Positions 24,483 through 34,134 are shown, counted from the first letter of the stretch. The stretch: DNA of 64,000 nt from Paenarthrobacter nitroguajacolicus (GCF_007786235.1 NZ_VNFK01000013.1:62001-126000), one strand, 5' to 3'. Made by a program: numbers and translations. The notes: generated from the sequence alone by a model not told the origin.

Positions 24483-25646
24483 TCACACCAGCTTGGTATC
24501 CATGTCCAGGAATCGTCCGTAGCGGTCCACCTCGGCCTCCACGGCAAGCTGCTCTTCCGGCGTTGCCGGACGGTTCATGCGGACATCGAGTTCGCACACG
24601 CCACCGGAGAATCCATGGCGCCACCAACCAGCCAGCCTGCCGTCCAGCAGGACCACGTGCATGGGTCCGTTGTCCTCTGGGAAGTAGGGCGCTGTTCCGC
24701 CAAGGTAGTGCCGGGACTGGGAATAGCCCATGACGTATTCGTCATAGCACTGGATGAGGTCCACCCGGGGGAGCTCTGAACCTTCGGCCGGCTCAGCTGC
24801 CTTGCCCAGTTCCTCCAGTTCCTCCAGCTCCCCAGCAGCCAGTTGAAAGTCCAGGCCATCAAGATGTGCGGACTCCAAAGCTCCGGGTGACAGTTCACCG
24901 GCCACGTGGATGCCGAGTTTCACATCCTTCATGGTGAGGCCGGACCACGCTGCGCAGTCCTTGACCGTGGCGGGACCGCGGCTGCTGAAATAGCGGAGCG
25001 CCAACTGACCCAGCGCGTGTTCGCGGTCCCCGCCGGTGAGGGGCCCCGCAGTGTAATGGGGAACGCGCTCCTCGAACAATGCATACGTTTGTTTCAAAGC
25101 CCCACCGGCCGAACGGACGGGGGAGCCACTCACAATGATCCGGCTGATTTCCGCGTGCATAAGGTGGTAGATGAAGCCAAGACCCTTGCTGGGAAAACCG
25201 GCCTGGCCCAAAACCTCGGCCAGTTCCTCGCGCGTTTTATGGGCGCCGCCGGCCACGGCCTCGGCAAGCAGGCCACCACTGCGTGCAGCTGCTTCCGCGT
25301 CGATGCCGGTCTGGCGGTACATGCCTTTGTTTCCCTGGTGGAGTCGTTCCCCGGACAACCCCATCAGCCAGCCAAGATCGTCCTGGTGCACAAAGTGCCA
25401 GGTGGGCCTGAGGATATGGGTGCGCAGGATGGTTCCGTCGGCTACGGCTTGCTCAACTTCTGCGGACGTGCTGTCCACGGTCCTTTGTGCCAGGGTCCAA
25501 CGCGCATAGGGAAACTCCTGTGATTGGACCGCCAGAAGATTCCGGACCACGTCCCCCGCGCTGCCGGCCAAGGGAGCCCGTAATTGCTGCCGCCTCAGGC
25601 GGAGTCGTCGAACAGCCTCCGCCTGAAGTGAACCGTTATCCGCCAT
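24483..25646 (-). CDS. Winged-helix protein of the AlkZ/YcaQ family (probable DNA glycosylase)
   Basis: 387 residues. The protein fits the HTH_42 family: repeated winged-helix domains with LLAVQSQEFPYARWTLAQR near residue 40, LRPTWHFVHQDDL, and a C-terminal YDEYVMGYSQSR followed by HVVLLDGRLAGWWR. In AlkZ and YcaQ glycosylases the QxQ (or QxD) motif is catalytic, and QSQ here puts the protein on the AlkZ-like side. Known members excise alkylated bases or unhook interstrand crosslinks, including those made by azinomycin-like antibiotics. Many family members have no known substrate, and no antibiotic genes are nearby. The start is the ATG at 25646. Confidence 0.8.
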   Translation of the reverse strand: MADNGSLQAEAVRRLRLRRQQLRAPLAGSAGDVVRNLLAVQSQEFPYARWTLAQRTVDSTSAEVEQAVADGTILRTHILRPTWHFVHQDDLGWLMGLSGERLHQGNKGMYRQTGIDAEAAARSGGLLAEAVAGGAHKTREELAEVLGQAGFPSKGLGFIYHLMHAEISRIIVSGSPVRSAGGALKQTYALFEERVPHYTAGPLTGGDREHALGQLALRYFSSRGPATVKDCAAWSGLTMKDVKLGIHVAGELSPGALESAHLDGLDFQLAAGELEELEELGKAAEPAEGSELPRVDLIQCYDEYVMGYSQSRHYLGGTAPYFPEDNGPMHVVLLDGRLAGWWRHGFSGGVCELDVRMNRPATPEEQLAVEAEVDRYGRFLDMDTKLV

Positions 25647-25675
25647 GGTGGCACACCCAACACATGGACATCACC

Positions 25676-26518
25676 CTAGCGGCGCGGCAGCAAGGTGCCG
25701 CTGGGCCCGAAGACTGGTCCCGGCGTCGGGCGTTTTGGCGTGATGCCGTCGCCGGAGGACTGGTGCCTCAGGCGGCGGATGACCCACGGGACAAAGTACT
25801 CGCGTGCCCAGACCAAGTCGGAGGACCGGGCTTCGCGCCACGTCCGCGGAGGAAGGGCCTTGGGCATCAGGGGCTCCAAAGTGTGGTGGACGTTCAAAGC
25901 GTCCAGGACCATCATGGCAATGGTGTGATGGCCCAGGGGCGAGAAGTGCAGCCGGTCGGCATCCCACATCTGCGAGTCCGCCAACTGCCGCAGGGACCAC
26001 ATGTCCGCAATGATGGCGTCGTGACGCGCAGCTACGGTCCTGAGGTTCTCGTTGTAAATGGCCACTTTGCCCCGGATCCGGCCCAGCACCGAAGCTGCTG
26101 TGTCCGGACCGTTGAAGAGCACCACAGTGGCGCCGCCCGAACTTAGGTCTCCCACCGCGACGTCGAGTTTCTCCGCCAGCAGGTCGGGATCGCCGCCCGG
26201 GCGGATGAGGTCGTTGCCGCCGGCAGAAATGGACACGAGGTCAGGTTGCAGCTCCAGGCACGGGCCCACCTGCTCATCGACGATCTGCTGCAGCAATCGG
26301 CCGCGAATGGCAAGGTTGGCGTAGGCGAAATCATCGTGCCCACGGCCCAGCTCCTCAGCGACACGGTCCGCCCAGCCACGGTAACCGCCGGGATTGGCAG
26401 GTTCGGGATCGCCGATGCCTTCCGTGAACGAATCACCCAACGCCACGTAACGGCTCCACGGGTGCTTTTGGGCGGGTTCGCCCGGTTTCACTAAATGATT
26501 GTTCTCACTCACGCTCAT
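25676..26518 (-). CDS. SGNH/GDSL hydrolase
   Basis: 280 residues. All four blocks of the family are visible: ALGDSFTEGIGD (nucleophile serine), AYANLAIRGRLL (oxyanion glycine/arginine region), ISAGGNDLIRP (asparagine) and DRLHFSPLGHHTIA (aspartate-x-x-histidine). Members are esterases, lipases or acyl-carbohydrate hydrolases. No signal peptide is seen, so the enzyme is probably cytosolic. The start was placed at MSVSENNH, where a GGGGGCAGGA stretch lies upstream. It is divergent from the esterase gene, with 70 bp between starts. Confidence 0.87.
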   Translation of the reverse strand: MSVSENNHLVKPGEPAQKHPWSRYVALGDSFTEGIGDPEPANPGGYRGWADRVAEELGRGHDDFAYANLAIRGRLLQQIVDEQVGPCLELQPDLVSISAGGNDLIRPGGDPDLLAEKLDVAVGDLSSGGATVVLFNGPDTAASVLGRIRGKVAIYNENLRTVAARHDAIIADMWSLRQLADSQMWDADRLHFSPLGHHTIAMMVLDALNVHHTLEPLMPKALPPRTWREARSSDLVWAREYFVPWVIRRLRHQSSGDGITPKRPTPGPVFGPSGTLLPRR

Positions 26519-26588
26519 ATCCTGCCCCCAGAGGGTCGACCTACGCCACCGTAGGTTGTTACTTACGGGTAACTGCAAGAATGGAGGC

Positions 26589-27239
26589 ATGACTGAAGCC
26601 CCCGCTTTTCCAGCACCTGTTGTCCTCTGGTCCCACGACGAAGCCGAACGCGCCGGCAAGCCCCTCCTGGTCCTGCTGCACGGCTACGGATCCAACGAGG
26701 ACGATCTCTTCAGCCTGGCCGGGCTGCTCCCCGAGGGGTTCGTCGTGGCAGCGCTCCGCGCCCCGATGCCCATGGGCCCGGGCTTTACGTGGTTCCCGCT
26801 CACCGCGTCCATCGACTACTCCATCGACGCCGTGAAGCTTGCCGCCGAGTACGCCCTGGAATGGCTGGACACGGTAAAGGCCAACCATTCCTCGGTTACG
26901 CTTCTTGGCTTCTCCATGGGCATGGCCATGGCGACCACCATGCTCCGGTACCGTCCCGCGGACTTCGCTGCCGTCGTCGGGCTTTCAGGCTTTGTGATCG
27001 ACGCCGGCGCTGACGCCGCCTTCCGGGATGACGAACTGGACGGTTCCGTGCCGATGTTCTGGGGCAGGGACCAGCAGGATCCCGTGATCACTCCCGACAA
27101 GATCGACTACACCATGGGCTGGGTGCGCAAGCACGTGGACCTCACCAAGGTGCTTTACACAGGGATGTGGCACGGCATCAACCAGCAGGAGATCGGGCAC
27201 GTGGGCGAGTTCCTCACCCACAAAGTACTGACTGACTAG
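26589..27239 (+). CDS. Alpha/beta hydrolase, carboxylesterase/phospholipase type
   Basis: 216 residues. LLVLLHGYGSNEDD is the oxyanion-hole region, TLLGFSMGMAMATTML holds the nucleophile serine, DQQDPVITP the catalytic aspartate region and MWHGINQQE the histidine. The size and motifs fit the short carboxylesterase/acyl-protein-thioesterase-like group. GGAGG lies only one base before the ATG, so the mapped start is moderately certain. The stop overlaps the stop of the convergent S4 gene. The substrate is unknown. Confidence 0.85.
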   Translation: MTEAPAFPAPVVLWSHDEAERAGKPLLVLLHGYGSNEDDLFSLAGLLPEGFVVAALRAPMPMGPGFTWFPLTASIDYSIDAVKLAAEYALEWLDTVKANHSSVTLLGFSMGMAMATTMLRYRPADFAAVVGLSGFVIDAGADAAFRDDELDGSVPMFWGRDQQDPVITPDKIDYTMGWVRKHVDLTKVLYTGMWHGINQQEIGHVGEFLTHKVLTD

Positions 27240-27463
27240 GCTGCGGTGATCCGGACCGTCTGCCCGTTGACGGTCACGGTATCGCCGGCGTGGAGTTGGC
27301 GGCCGCGGCGCTCGTCGATCTCGTCATTGACCTTGACCAAGCCGTTCTTGATGAGCTCCGTGGCTTCAACGCCGTCCTCCACGAGGTTGGCAAGCTTCAG
27401 CAGCTGGCCCAGGCGGATCATGTCGTCGCGGATGGGGATCTCTTCGATTTCGGGGTTGCTCAT
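27236..27463 (-). CDS. S4 RNA-binding domain protein
   Basis: 75 residues consisting almost only of an S4 domain: MIRLGQLLKLANLVEDGVEA, then IKNGLVKVNDEIDERRGRQL and GDTVTVNGQTVRI. This is the YbcJ/YaaA-like class of short stand-alone S4 proteins, thought to bind structured RNA, possibly ribosomal RNA. The start was chosen at MSNPEIEE; the longer frame would run into the divergent transporter gene. Only 23 bp separate it from that gene's start, and no binding site is evident, so the message may be leaderless. Confidence 0.85.
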   Translation of the reverse strand: MSNPEIEEIPIRDDMIRLGQLLKLANLVEDGVEATELIKNGLVKVNDEIDERRGRQLHAGDTVTVNGQTVRITAA

Positions 27464-27486
27464 ACAGCAATGATGCCTGAAGTAGT

Positions 27487-28491
27487 GTGGTGACGGTGCC
27501 GCAGCCTTCTCCCCGTTCCGCCCTTCCGCTTCCCGTTGGCCTCCCCATTGCAGTAGCAACGGGCTTGGTCATCCCGCTTCAAGGAAGGATCAACGGGGCC
27601 CTCGGTGCCAAACTCGACGACGGCATCGCGGCCGCTGTGGTGAGCTTCACCACAGGCCTGGTGCTGATCAGTGCGATTTCGTTGGCAACGCCCAAGGGCA
27701 GGGCCGGACTCCAGCGGATCATCCCCGCGGTCCGGAACCGCAGCTTTCCCCGCTTCTATGTCCTGGCCGGTGCCATCGGTGCGTTGTTCGTCTTCGCGCA
27801 GTCCTTCACCGTTGCCCTGCTGGGTGTCGCGCTGTTCACCGTGGCCGCGGTGACGGGACAGACATTGAGCGGCTTGCTCGTTGACCGCATGGGCATCGGA
27901 CCCGGTGGCCGCCGCGCCATCACGGGGGTCAGGGTCCTCGGCAGCGTCCTGACCGTGACCGCCGTCGCCTGGGCCGTTTCGCCACGGTTCGGCGGAGACG
28001 CCGACATCGCCTCGCTGGTGCTGCCCGTCCTCCTGCCGCTTGCCGCAGGCTTCCTCATGAGCTTCCAACAAGCCATGAACGGAACCGCCACCGTTCATTA
28101 TGGGACGCCGGTGGCGGCCACGCTGGTCAACTTCATTGCCGGTTCCACCATCCTGTGGATTGCGTGGCTGATCAAGCTCGCCGTTGCGGGACCGGGCAAT
28201 CCGCTTCCGGCCGAGTGGTGGTACTACCTCGGTGGCCCCATGGGCTGCATCTTCATCGGCCTGGCAGCATTGCTGGTCCGCAGCCTCGGCGTCCTGATTA
28301 CCGGCCTGGGCATGATTGCCGGCCAACTGGTTGGCTCGCTGGTGCTCGACGTCGTGATCCCCAGCCCCGGCACGGTGGTCGCCTTGCCCACGGTGCTGGG
28401 GACCATCCTCACCCTGGCCGCGATCATCGTGGCCACCTTGCCGTGGCCCAGGGGAGCATTCGCACGGAGGGGTGCGGCGAAAGGCCGGTAG
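27487..28491 (+). CDS. DMT family transporter (YdcZ/DUF606 type)
   Basis: 334 residues with about ten membrane segments arranged as two similar halves. The halves share VIPLQGRINGALGAKLDD and MSFQQAMNGTATVHYGTPV, the NG-rich repeats typical of the YdcZ (DUF606) branch of drug/metabolite transporters. The substrate is unknown. GTG starts at 27487, 27490 and 27496 are all possible. The start region abuts the divergent S4 gene, so the promoter must overlap that gene or the message is leaderless. Confidence 0.82.
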   Translation: MVTVPQPSPRSALPLPVGLPIAVATGLVIPLQGRINGALGAKLDDGIAAAVVSFTTGLVLISAISLATPKGRAGLQRIIPAVRNRSFPRFYVLAGAIGALFVFAQSFTVALLGVALFTVAAVTGQTLSGLLVDRMGIGPGGRRAITGVRVLGSVLTVTAVAWAVSPRFGGDADIASLVLPVLLPLAAGFLMSFQQAMNGTATVHYGTPVAATLVNFIAGSTILWIAWLIKLAVAGPGNPLPAEWWYYLGGPMGCIFIGLAALLVRSLGVLITGLGMIAGQLVGSLVLDVVIPSPGTVVALPTVLGTILTLAAIIVATLPWPRGAFARRGAAKGR

Positions 28492-28519
28492 GGTAGGAGA
28501 CAGTAAATTTCCCTCACAA

Positions 28520-28551
28520 CCCCGCCGGACAACCTCGTCCGGAAATCGGGG
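28520..28551 (+). promoter_or_regulatory. Two-part hairpin in the glyS leader
   Basis: CCCCG (28520-28524) pairs with CGGGG (28547-28551), and CCGGAC (28525-28530) with GTCCGG (28537-28542). It lies in the 111-bp gap between the transporter gene and glyS. It could be the end of the transporter transcript or a leader element. No T-box features (specifier loop, TGGNACC) were found. Confidence 0.4.
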
Positions 28552-28602
28552 CAAACCACCGCGGACCGCACCCAGCGGCCCTGTAGAACAAATGGAGTAC
28601 CC

Positions 28603-29988
28603 ATGGCAGCAAAATCCGTCCTTGACCAGGTCATTTCCCTCTCCAAGCGGAGGGGCTTTGTCTTCCAGGCCGGTGAAATCTATGGTGGCTCCCGTTCCGC
28701 ATGGGACTACGGTCCCCTCGGTGCGGAGCTGAAGGAAAACATCAAGCGCCAGTGGTGGCAGAGCATGGTCCGCGGCCGCGAAGACGTGGTGGGCCTGGAT
28801 TCCTCGGTCATCCTTCCCCGCCAGGTATGGGAAGCGTCCGGCCACGTGGAGGTCTTTTCCGATCCCCTGGTTGAGTGCCTCTCCTGCCACAAGCGCTACC
28901 GTGCCGACCACCTCGAGGAAGAGTACGAGGAAAAGAAGGGCCGCCCGGCAGAAAACGGCCTGAAGGACATCGCCTGCGCCAACTGCGGCACGCGTGGTCA
29001 GTGGACCGAACCGCAGGAATTCTCCGGCCTCCTGAAGACCTTCCTTGGCCCTGTAGCCAGCGACGAAGGCATGCACTACCTGCGCCCCGAAACGGCACAG
29101 GGCATCTTTGTGAACTTCAACAACGTGCTCACCACGTCCCGGAAGAAGCCGCCGTTCGGCATCGGCCAGATCGGCAAGTCCTTCCGCAATGAGATCACCC
29201 CGGGCAACTTCATCTTCCGCACCCGCGAGTTCGAACAGATGGAGATGGAATTCTTCGTCGAGCCGGGCACGGACGAGGACTGGCACCAGTACTGGATGAA
29301 GGAACGCATGTCCTGGTACACGGACCTTGGGATCCGTGAAGACAACCTGCGTTTCTTCGAGCACCCCCTGGAGAAGCTCAGCCACTACTCCAAGGGCACC
29401 ACGGACATCGAATACCGCTTCGGTTTCCAGGGCTCCGAGTGGGGCGAGCTCGAGGGCATCGCCAACCGCACGGACTTCGATCTTTCCACGCACGCCAAAG
29501 CGTCCGGCACGGACCTGAGCTACTTCAACCAGGCCACCAACGAGCGCTACACGCCGTACGTGATCGAACCTGCCGCAGGCCTTACCCGATCCTTCATGGC
29601 GTTCTTGATTGACGCCTACACCGAGGATGAGGCCCCCAACGCCAAGGGCGGCGTCGATGTCCGTACCGTGCTGAAGCTGGATCCGCGCCTGGCCCCGGTC
29701 AAGGCAGCGGTGCTGCCACTGAGCCGTAACGAGGACCTGTCCCCGAAGGCGAAGGCACTGGGCGCGCAGCTGCGCAAGAACTGGAACATCGACTTCGACG
29801 ACGCCGGCGCCATCGGCCGCCGCTACCGTCGCCAGGACGAGATCGGTACCCCGTTCTGCATCACCGTGGACTTCGACACCCTCGAAGACCAGGCCGTAAC
29901 CATCCGTGAGCGCGACACCATGAGCCAGGAACGCGTTTCCCTGGACAAGGTTGAGGGCTACCTGGCAGCACGCCTGATCGGCGCCTGA
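28603..29988 (+). CDS. glyS: Glycyl-tRNA synthetase, single-chain dimeric type
   Basis: 461 residues. A class II synthetase that charges tRNA-Gly. It is the alpha2 type, as in other actinobacteria, with no separate beta subunit. Present are the N-terminal [19 protein letters not shown], a cysteine cluster (CLSCHKRY and [10 protein letters not shown]), motif 2 ([18 protein letters not shown]) and motif 3 ([11 protein letters not shown]). The ATG follows GGAG at normal spacing. The acetyltransferase gene starts 2 bp downstream and is probably co-transcribed. Confidence 0.96.
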   Translation: MAAKSVLDQVISLSKRRGFVFQAGEIYGGSRSAWDYGPLGAELKENIKRQWWQSMVRGREDVVGLDSSVILPRQVWEASGHVEVFSDPLVECLSCHKRYRADHLEEEYEEKKGRPAENGLKDIACANCGTRGQWTEPQEFSGLLKTFLGPVASDEGMHYLRPETAQGIFVNFNNVLTTSRKKPPFGIGQIGKSFRNEITPGNFIFRTREFEQMEMEFFVEPGTDEDWHQYWMKERMSWYTDLGIREDNLRFFEHPLEKLSHYSKGTTDIEYRFGFQGSEWGELEGIANRTDFDLSTHAKASGTDLSYFNQATNERYTPYVIEPAAGLTRSFMAFLIDAYTEDEAPNAKGGVDVRTVLKLDPRLAPVKAAVLPLSRNEDLSPKAKALGAQLRKNWNIDFDDAGAIGRRYRRQDEIGTPFCITVDFDTLEDQAVTIRERDTMSQERVSLDKVEGYLAARLIGA

Positions 29989-29990
29989 TC

Positions 29991-30953
29991 GTGGCTTTGG
30001 AATACCGTGAGTGGAAGGAAGGCGACGACCTCGCCCTCCTGGAGATCTGGGGTGGCCCGGAGACTCTTCCCGCTGAGCAGTTCCGTGCCGCCTTGGCGCC
30101 GTCGAGCAACCAGCCGTGGCGACGATGCATCGTGGCCGAGGACGTAGTCGACGGCGTGCGGATTCCCGTTGCCGCAGGCGTGGTCCACGAGGCTTCCCTG
30201 CACCCGGAACGCCTGTGGGCCTACATCGAGGTTGCCAAGGATCATCGCCGCAGCGGCGTTGGTGCCACCCTCCTGACGATGCTTCGCCGCGAAGCCGGGA
30301 ACTCGCCGTCGGGCGTTTCCAAGCTCCGCAGCAAAGTTGAGCCGGAGACTGCCGGTGCGGCCTTTGCCGCGGCCGCGGGACTTGCCCCCATCCAGCGTTC
30401 GCAGTTGGTGGTGGTGGAACCCGAGCCGCTGACGTTGCCGCGTTTTGGGGACGGTTCCGAGGAAGCAGCCTCAGAGCGGGTGGAGGACCTGGCCACAGGC
30501 TCCGTTGAGCTCAGCGACGTTGTTGGTAAGTACTACTCCCACGTCCACCACTGGGACAGCCCGGGGGAGCTCAGCATAGCTACCGTGCAGCGCCTGTTCC
30601 TGCACGACCTCACCGGTGCGCACGGCGCTATCGTGCTGCGTGCGCCCAAAGCCAGCGCTTTTGGCGAGGGTGTTCCGGCGAGCCGAAAAGGCAAGATCCA
30701 GGCGTTCGCCATCAGCTACGCCCAAGGCAACTCCGATGAGCCGTCGGATGTCTTCCTGGGCCACGATCCCGAGCTGTCCGCCGCGGACGCTGCCTTTGCC
30801 GTACGGGACCTGTTGGCACTGATCGCCTACCAGCACCCCGTGCTGTTGGAAGTCGATGATTCCATGACGGCCTTGCGCGCAGTCCTTGAGCCCTTGCTGG
30901 AATCCGGCAAAGCACACATTCGGGGCGCTGACACGTTGATAGTGAGTGACTGA
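29991..30953 (+). CDS. GNAT-like N-acetyltransferase
   Basis: 320 residues from a GTG two bases after the glyS stop. The N-terminal half has a GNAT core: LWAYIEVAKDHRRSGVGATL contains the acetyl-CoA-binding R/Q-x-x-G-x-G/A loop (RRSGVG). The C-terminal half (about 170-320) resembles a second, degenerate GNAT fold without the loop. Tight coupling to glyS suggests translational coupling rather than a shared role. The substrate is unknown. Confidence 0.75.
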   Translation: MALEYREWKEGDDLALLEIWGGPETLPAEQFRAALAPSSNQPWRRCIVAEDVVDGVRIPVAAGVVHEASLHPERLWAYIEVAKDHRRSGVGATLLTMLRREAGNSPSGVSKLRSKVEPETAGAAFAAAAGLAPIQRSQLVVVEPEPLTLPRFGDGSEEAASERVEDLATGSVELSDVVGKYYSHVHHWDSPGELSIATVQRLFLHDLTGAHGAIVLRAPKASAFGEGVPASRKGKIQAFAISYAQGNSDEPSDVFLGHDPELSAADAAFAVRDLLALIAYQHPVLLEVDDSMTALRAVLEPLLESGKAHIRGADTLIVSD

Positions 30954-30972
30954 CCACTGTCCCCGCAGGTCA

Positions 30973-31012
30973 AGATCCTGCCTTCCGCACACTGGTGCGG
31001 ACGGCAGGATCT
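30973..31012 (+). terminator. Hairpin after the glyS/GNAT unit
   Basis: AGATCCTGCC and CCGCAC pair with GTGCGG and GGCAGGATCT around an ACTG loop, with one internal two-base mismatch. It lies 20 bp after the GNAT stop. Only a weak T content follows. Confidence 0.65.
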
Positions 31013-31180
31013 CTGCGTTAAGGACCGCTGCCGCTCTGCGAACCTCCTGGTAAATAAAAATGATTGACGGTGCCCGGAGGCAGGAGTAGGCCTATCGGAG
31101 TAAACCCCCACGCTGCCACCGCTGGAGGGAGGCCACGTGAGGAACAGATCGGTCTCTCGTCTGTATCGGTGGTAAATCAC

Positions 31181-32554
31181 ATGAACCAAATAGCCCTCGA
31201 CGGGCTGCGGGAACAATTGCGCGGACAACTCATCACTCCTGAAGACCCTGACTATGACGCGGCCCGCGCTGTCTTCAATGCCATGGTGGACAAACGGCCC
31301 GCAGGCATCGTCCGCGTCGGGCAGGTCTCCGATGTCATTGCCGGCGTGAACTTCGCCCGCGAGAATGCCATGCCCCTGGCAATCCGGGGCGGTGGTCACA
31401 GTGCGCCTGGTTTCGGTACCTGGGACGATGCCTTGGTGCTGGACTTCGTTCGTCGCACGGGCGTAAGGGTTGACCCTGAAAAGCGCACGGCCCGGGCTGA
31501 GGCGGGCACCACGTGGGCCGACTTCAACCACGCGACCCACGCTTTCGGACTCGCAACCACCGGAGGGATCGTAGGTTCCACTGGTGTCGCGGGACTGACT
31601 TTGGGCGGCGGGATCGGTTACTTGACCAGGAAGTACGGCCTCTCCTGCGACAATCTGGTCTCAGCGGATGTCGTGACGGCAGACGGCAATTTCCTCATCG
31701 CCAGCGAAGAACGCAATGAAGACCTGTTCTGGGCGATCCGCGGAGGCGGCGGCAACTTCGGCGTGGTGACGTCCCTGGAGTTCCAACTTCACCCCGTGGA
31801 CATGGTCTACGCAGGGATCATCATCTATGGCGCAGAGAACATTCCGGCAGTGGCCCGCTTCTACCGGGACTACATTGCCTCCGCGCCCGAAGAATTCGGG
31901 GCTTTCCTCGGCTTCCATCAAGGGCCGCCCGTACCTTTCCTTCCCGAGGAATGGCACGGCAAATCAGTCTGCGTGGTGGTGGGAATGTGGACTGGCGATC
32001 CGGCCGAAGGCGAGGCACGCTGGCAGCCGTTCCTGGACGCTGCTCCGGTAGCGGGTTCCATGGTGGGCCCCATGCCCTATCCGGCCTTGAATGTGGCGTT
32101 CGACGGACTCAACCAGAAAGGCATGCAGGGGTACTGGAAGGCCAACTTCCTGCGTGACCTCAATGACGGTGCCATTGCGGCGCATGCCGAATACGGCGCT
32201 ACCGTCACCAGCGTCAACACCTCGGTGCATGTCTATCCCATTGACGGAGCCGTGTCCCGGGTAGGGGTCCAAGACACCGCTTTTGCCCATCGCGACATGA
32301 AGTTCTCGCCGGTCATCGCCACGCAGTGGGTGGACCCGGCGGATAACGAAGCGAACATCGCGTGGGCCCGCGGGTACGCAGCGGCCCTTGCTCCGCATTC
32401 GGAAGCAGGTGGATATATCAACTTCATGGACTCTGAGGACCAGAATCGTGTGGCGGACAACTACGGACCCAATTGGGAGAGGCTGGTGGCCATCAAAGCC
32501 AAGTACGATCCCGGAAACCTCTTCCGCGTCAACCAGAACATCGCGCCCGACTGA
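31181..32554 (+). CDS. FAD-linked oxidase, berberine-bridge-enzyme type
   Basis: 457 residues. The FAD-binding PCMH domain has LAIRGGGHSAPGFGTWDD and STGVAGLTLGGGIGYLTRKYG, with GLSCDNLVSADVV. In this family the histidine of RGGGHS and the cysteine of CDN hold FAD by two covalent bonds, and both are present. The C-terminal berberine-type segment ends YDPGNLFRVNQNI. Members oxidise sugars, alkaloids or phenolics and pass electrons to oxygen. No signal peptide is seen. The start was placed at MNQIALDG, nine bases after GGTGG. The gene stands alone after a terminator. Confidence 0.88.
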   Translation: MNQIALDGLREQLRGQLITPEDPDYDAARAVFNAMVDKRPAGIVRVGQVSDVIAGVNFARENAMPLAIRGGGHSAPGFGTWDDALVLDFVRRTGVRVDPEKRTARAEAGTTWADFNHATHAFGLATTGGIVGSTGVAGLTLGGGIGYLTRKYGLSCDNLVSADVVTADGNFLIASEERNEDLFWAIRGGGGNFGVVTSLEFQLHPVDMVYAGIIIYGAENIPAVARFYRDYIASAPEEFGAFLGFHQGPPVPFLPEEWHGKSVCVVVGMWTGDPAEGEARWQPFLDAAPVAGSMVGPMPYPALNVAFDGLNQKGMQGYWKANFLRDLNDGAIAAHAEYGATVTSVNTSVHVYPIDGAVSRVGVQDTAFAHRDMKFSPVIATQWVDPADNEANIAWARGYAAALAPHSEAGGYINFMDSEDQNRVADNYGPNWERLVAIKAKYDPGNLFRVNQNIAPD

Positions 32555-32608
32555 GTCGGGAGACCTCTGCCTTCCCGCGTAGGGTTATCGCATGAGGTTT
32601 TGCTGCTG

Positions 32609-34078
32609 ATGGGCCACGGTCACTCCCACGGTCATTCTGAAGGTTCCGAGCCAACACCGCAGGCACTGGCTTCGCGCAAGAGGGCCAATTGGCTGCTGGC
32701 GGCGGTCCTGGTCCCGCTGGGCGTGCTCACCATAGTGGCCATGCTGGTCATGTGGCCCTCGGGCAGCCGGGAGGGAATCTCATTCTCGAGTCCCTACCAG
32801 GCCGCCCCCGGGGTCACCTTCGATACTGGGCGGATCCAGAGCGTGGTGGTGGAAAGCTGCACTCAAACCGGACAATCCAACACCGGACAGACGGACCCAG
32901 GCCAGAATAGCCAGGGCGCCGGATCCCAGTGCACGTTCGCCTTCACAGAACCCGACAAGGGCGGTGACGTGGTCAAGGTGGTCATCAACCCTGACGTCGC
33001 CATGTCCCATGGTGTGGACGTCGGGGACTCCATCCGGTATCTGAACCTCTCCGCTGTCCAGGGCGCCAACGCCGGCAGCGGCGCGCCGGCATACGTTTTC
33101 GTTGACTTTGTCCGCAGCATTCCCATCGCCCTCCTGGCTGTGCTGTACGCGGCGGTGGTCATCGCGGTGGCCCGCTGGCGTGGTTTCAGGGCGCTCCTTG
33201 GCCTGGTGGGTGCCTACTTTGTCCTGGTCAGTTTCATCCTGCCCGGCTTGGTGGAGGGAAAACCGCCGCTGCTGCTGGCGTTGGTGGGGTCTACCGTGAT
33301 CATGATCGGGGTCCTCTACTTCGCGCACGGATTCTCGGCGCGAACCTCCACGGCCTTGCTGGGCACTATATTTGGGCTCGGTATCACGGCGTTGCTGGCA
33401 GCGTGGGCTACTGACGCAGCCAACCTTGCAGGCGTAGGCAACCACGATGCGTCCACCCTGGTGAACATGTCACCCCAGATCTCGATCTCCGGGATCATCC
33501 TCTGCGGACTCATTATTTCCGGCCTGGGCGTTCTCAACGACGTCACCATCACCCAGTCCTCTGCTGTGTGGGAACTCTACGAGCTCGCGCCCACCACGAG
33601 CGCCAGGAAGCTGTTCTCCTCGGCAATGCGGATCGGCCGGGACCACATCGCCTCCACCGTGTACACCATCGCCTTCGCCTACGCCGGCGCCGCCCTGCCG
33701 ATCCTCATCATCGTGATGCTCTATGACCGCCCGCTCGATGAAGCGCTGACCAGCGCCGAGTTGTCCGAGGAAGTCATCCGTACCCTGGTGGGCTCCATCG
33801 GACTCGTCCTTGCCATTCCGGTGACGACTCTCATTGCCGTCCTGGTGGTCAAGGCGACGGGCATGAAGCGCCTGGCCGCATCGGGTGGACCGTCCGTCAG
33901 TGCCGACGAGCTCAACGACACGGGCGCGCTGGCAGCTGCGGCCGCCGTCGTGGGTTCCGATCCGCATGACAAGCACGACGCCGAGACCCGCCTTGACGCG
34001 CCCGGCAAACCGGTGCGGCCAGGCAGCCGGCGCGCCCAACGGGAAGCGGAGCGGCGGGGGACAGCCGGGACTGACTGA
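32609..34078 (+). CDS. YibE/F-like multi-span membrane protein
   Basis: 489 residues. The N-terminus is histidine-rich (MGHGHSHGHSEG), followed by a first membrane helix (WLLAAVLVPLGVLTIVAML), an extracellular beta domain and about seven membrane helices. GLGVLNDVTITQSSAVWEL and IGRDHIASTVYTIAFAYAGA are hallmarks of YibE/F proteins. The family is widespread in Gram-positive bacteria, and its function is not established. The tail is Lys/Arg-rich and cytosolic. A TTG three codons upstream lies nearer to GAGG and is an alternative start. Confidence 0.82.
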   Translation: MGHGHSHGHSEGSEPTPQALASRKRANWLLAAVLVPLGVLTIVAMLVMWPSGSREGISFSSPYQAAPGVTFDTGRIQSVVVESCTQTGQSNTGQTDPGQNSQGAGSQCTFAFTEPDKGGDVVKVVINPDVAMSHGVDVGDSIRYLNLSAVQGANAGSGAPAYVFVDFVRSIPIALLAVLYAAVVIAVARWRGFRALLGLVGAYFVLVSFILPGLVEGKPPLLLALVGSTVIMIGVLYFAHGFSARTSTALLGTIFGLGITALLAAWATDAANLAGVGNHDASTLVNMSPQISISGIILCGLIISGLGVLNDVTITQSSAVWELYELAPTTSARKLFSSAMRIGRDHIASTVYTIAFAYAGAALPILIIVMLYDRPLDEALTSAELSEEVIRTLVGSIGLVLAIPVTTLIAVLVVKATGMKRLAASGGPSVSADELNDTGALAAAAAVVGSDPHDKHDAETRLDAPGKPVRPGSRRAQREAERRGTAGTD

Positions 34079-34134
34079 CCACCGGGTTTCGGCCCGATGC
34101 CAGCGGATTTGCCCGGATTTGCAACAATGGATGG

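Noticed and set aside
28492-28602. T-box leader before glyS.
   Set aside because: No TGGNACC bulge or specifier loop is seen; only a short two-part hairpin is present.
27460-29493. A 677-codon open frame on the minus strand opposite glyS and the transporter gene.
   Set aside because: It is antisense to two genes with clear family motifs and its protein has the low-complexity, charge-rich look of a shadow frame in GC-rich DNA.
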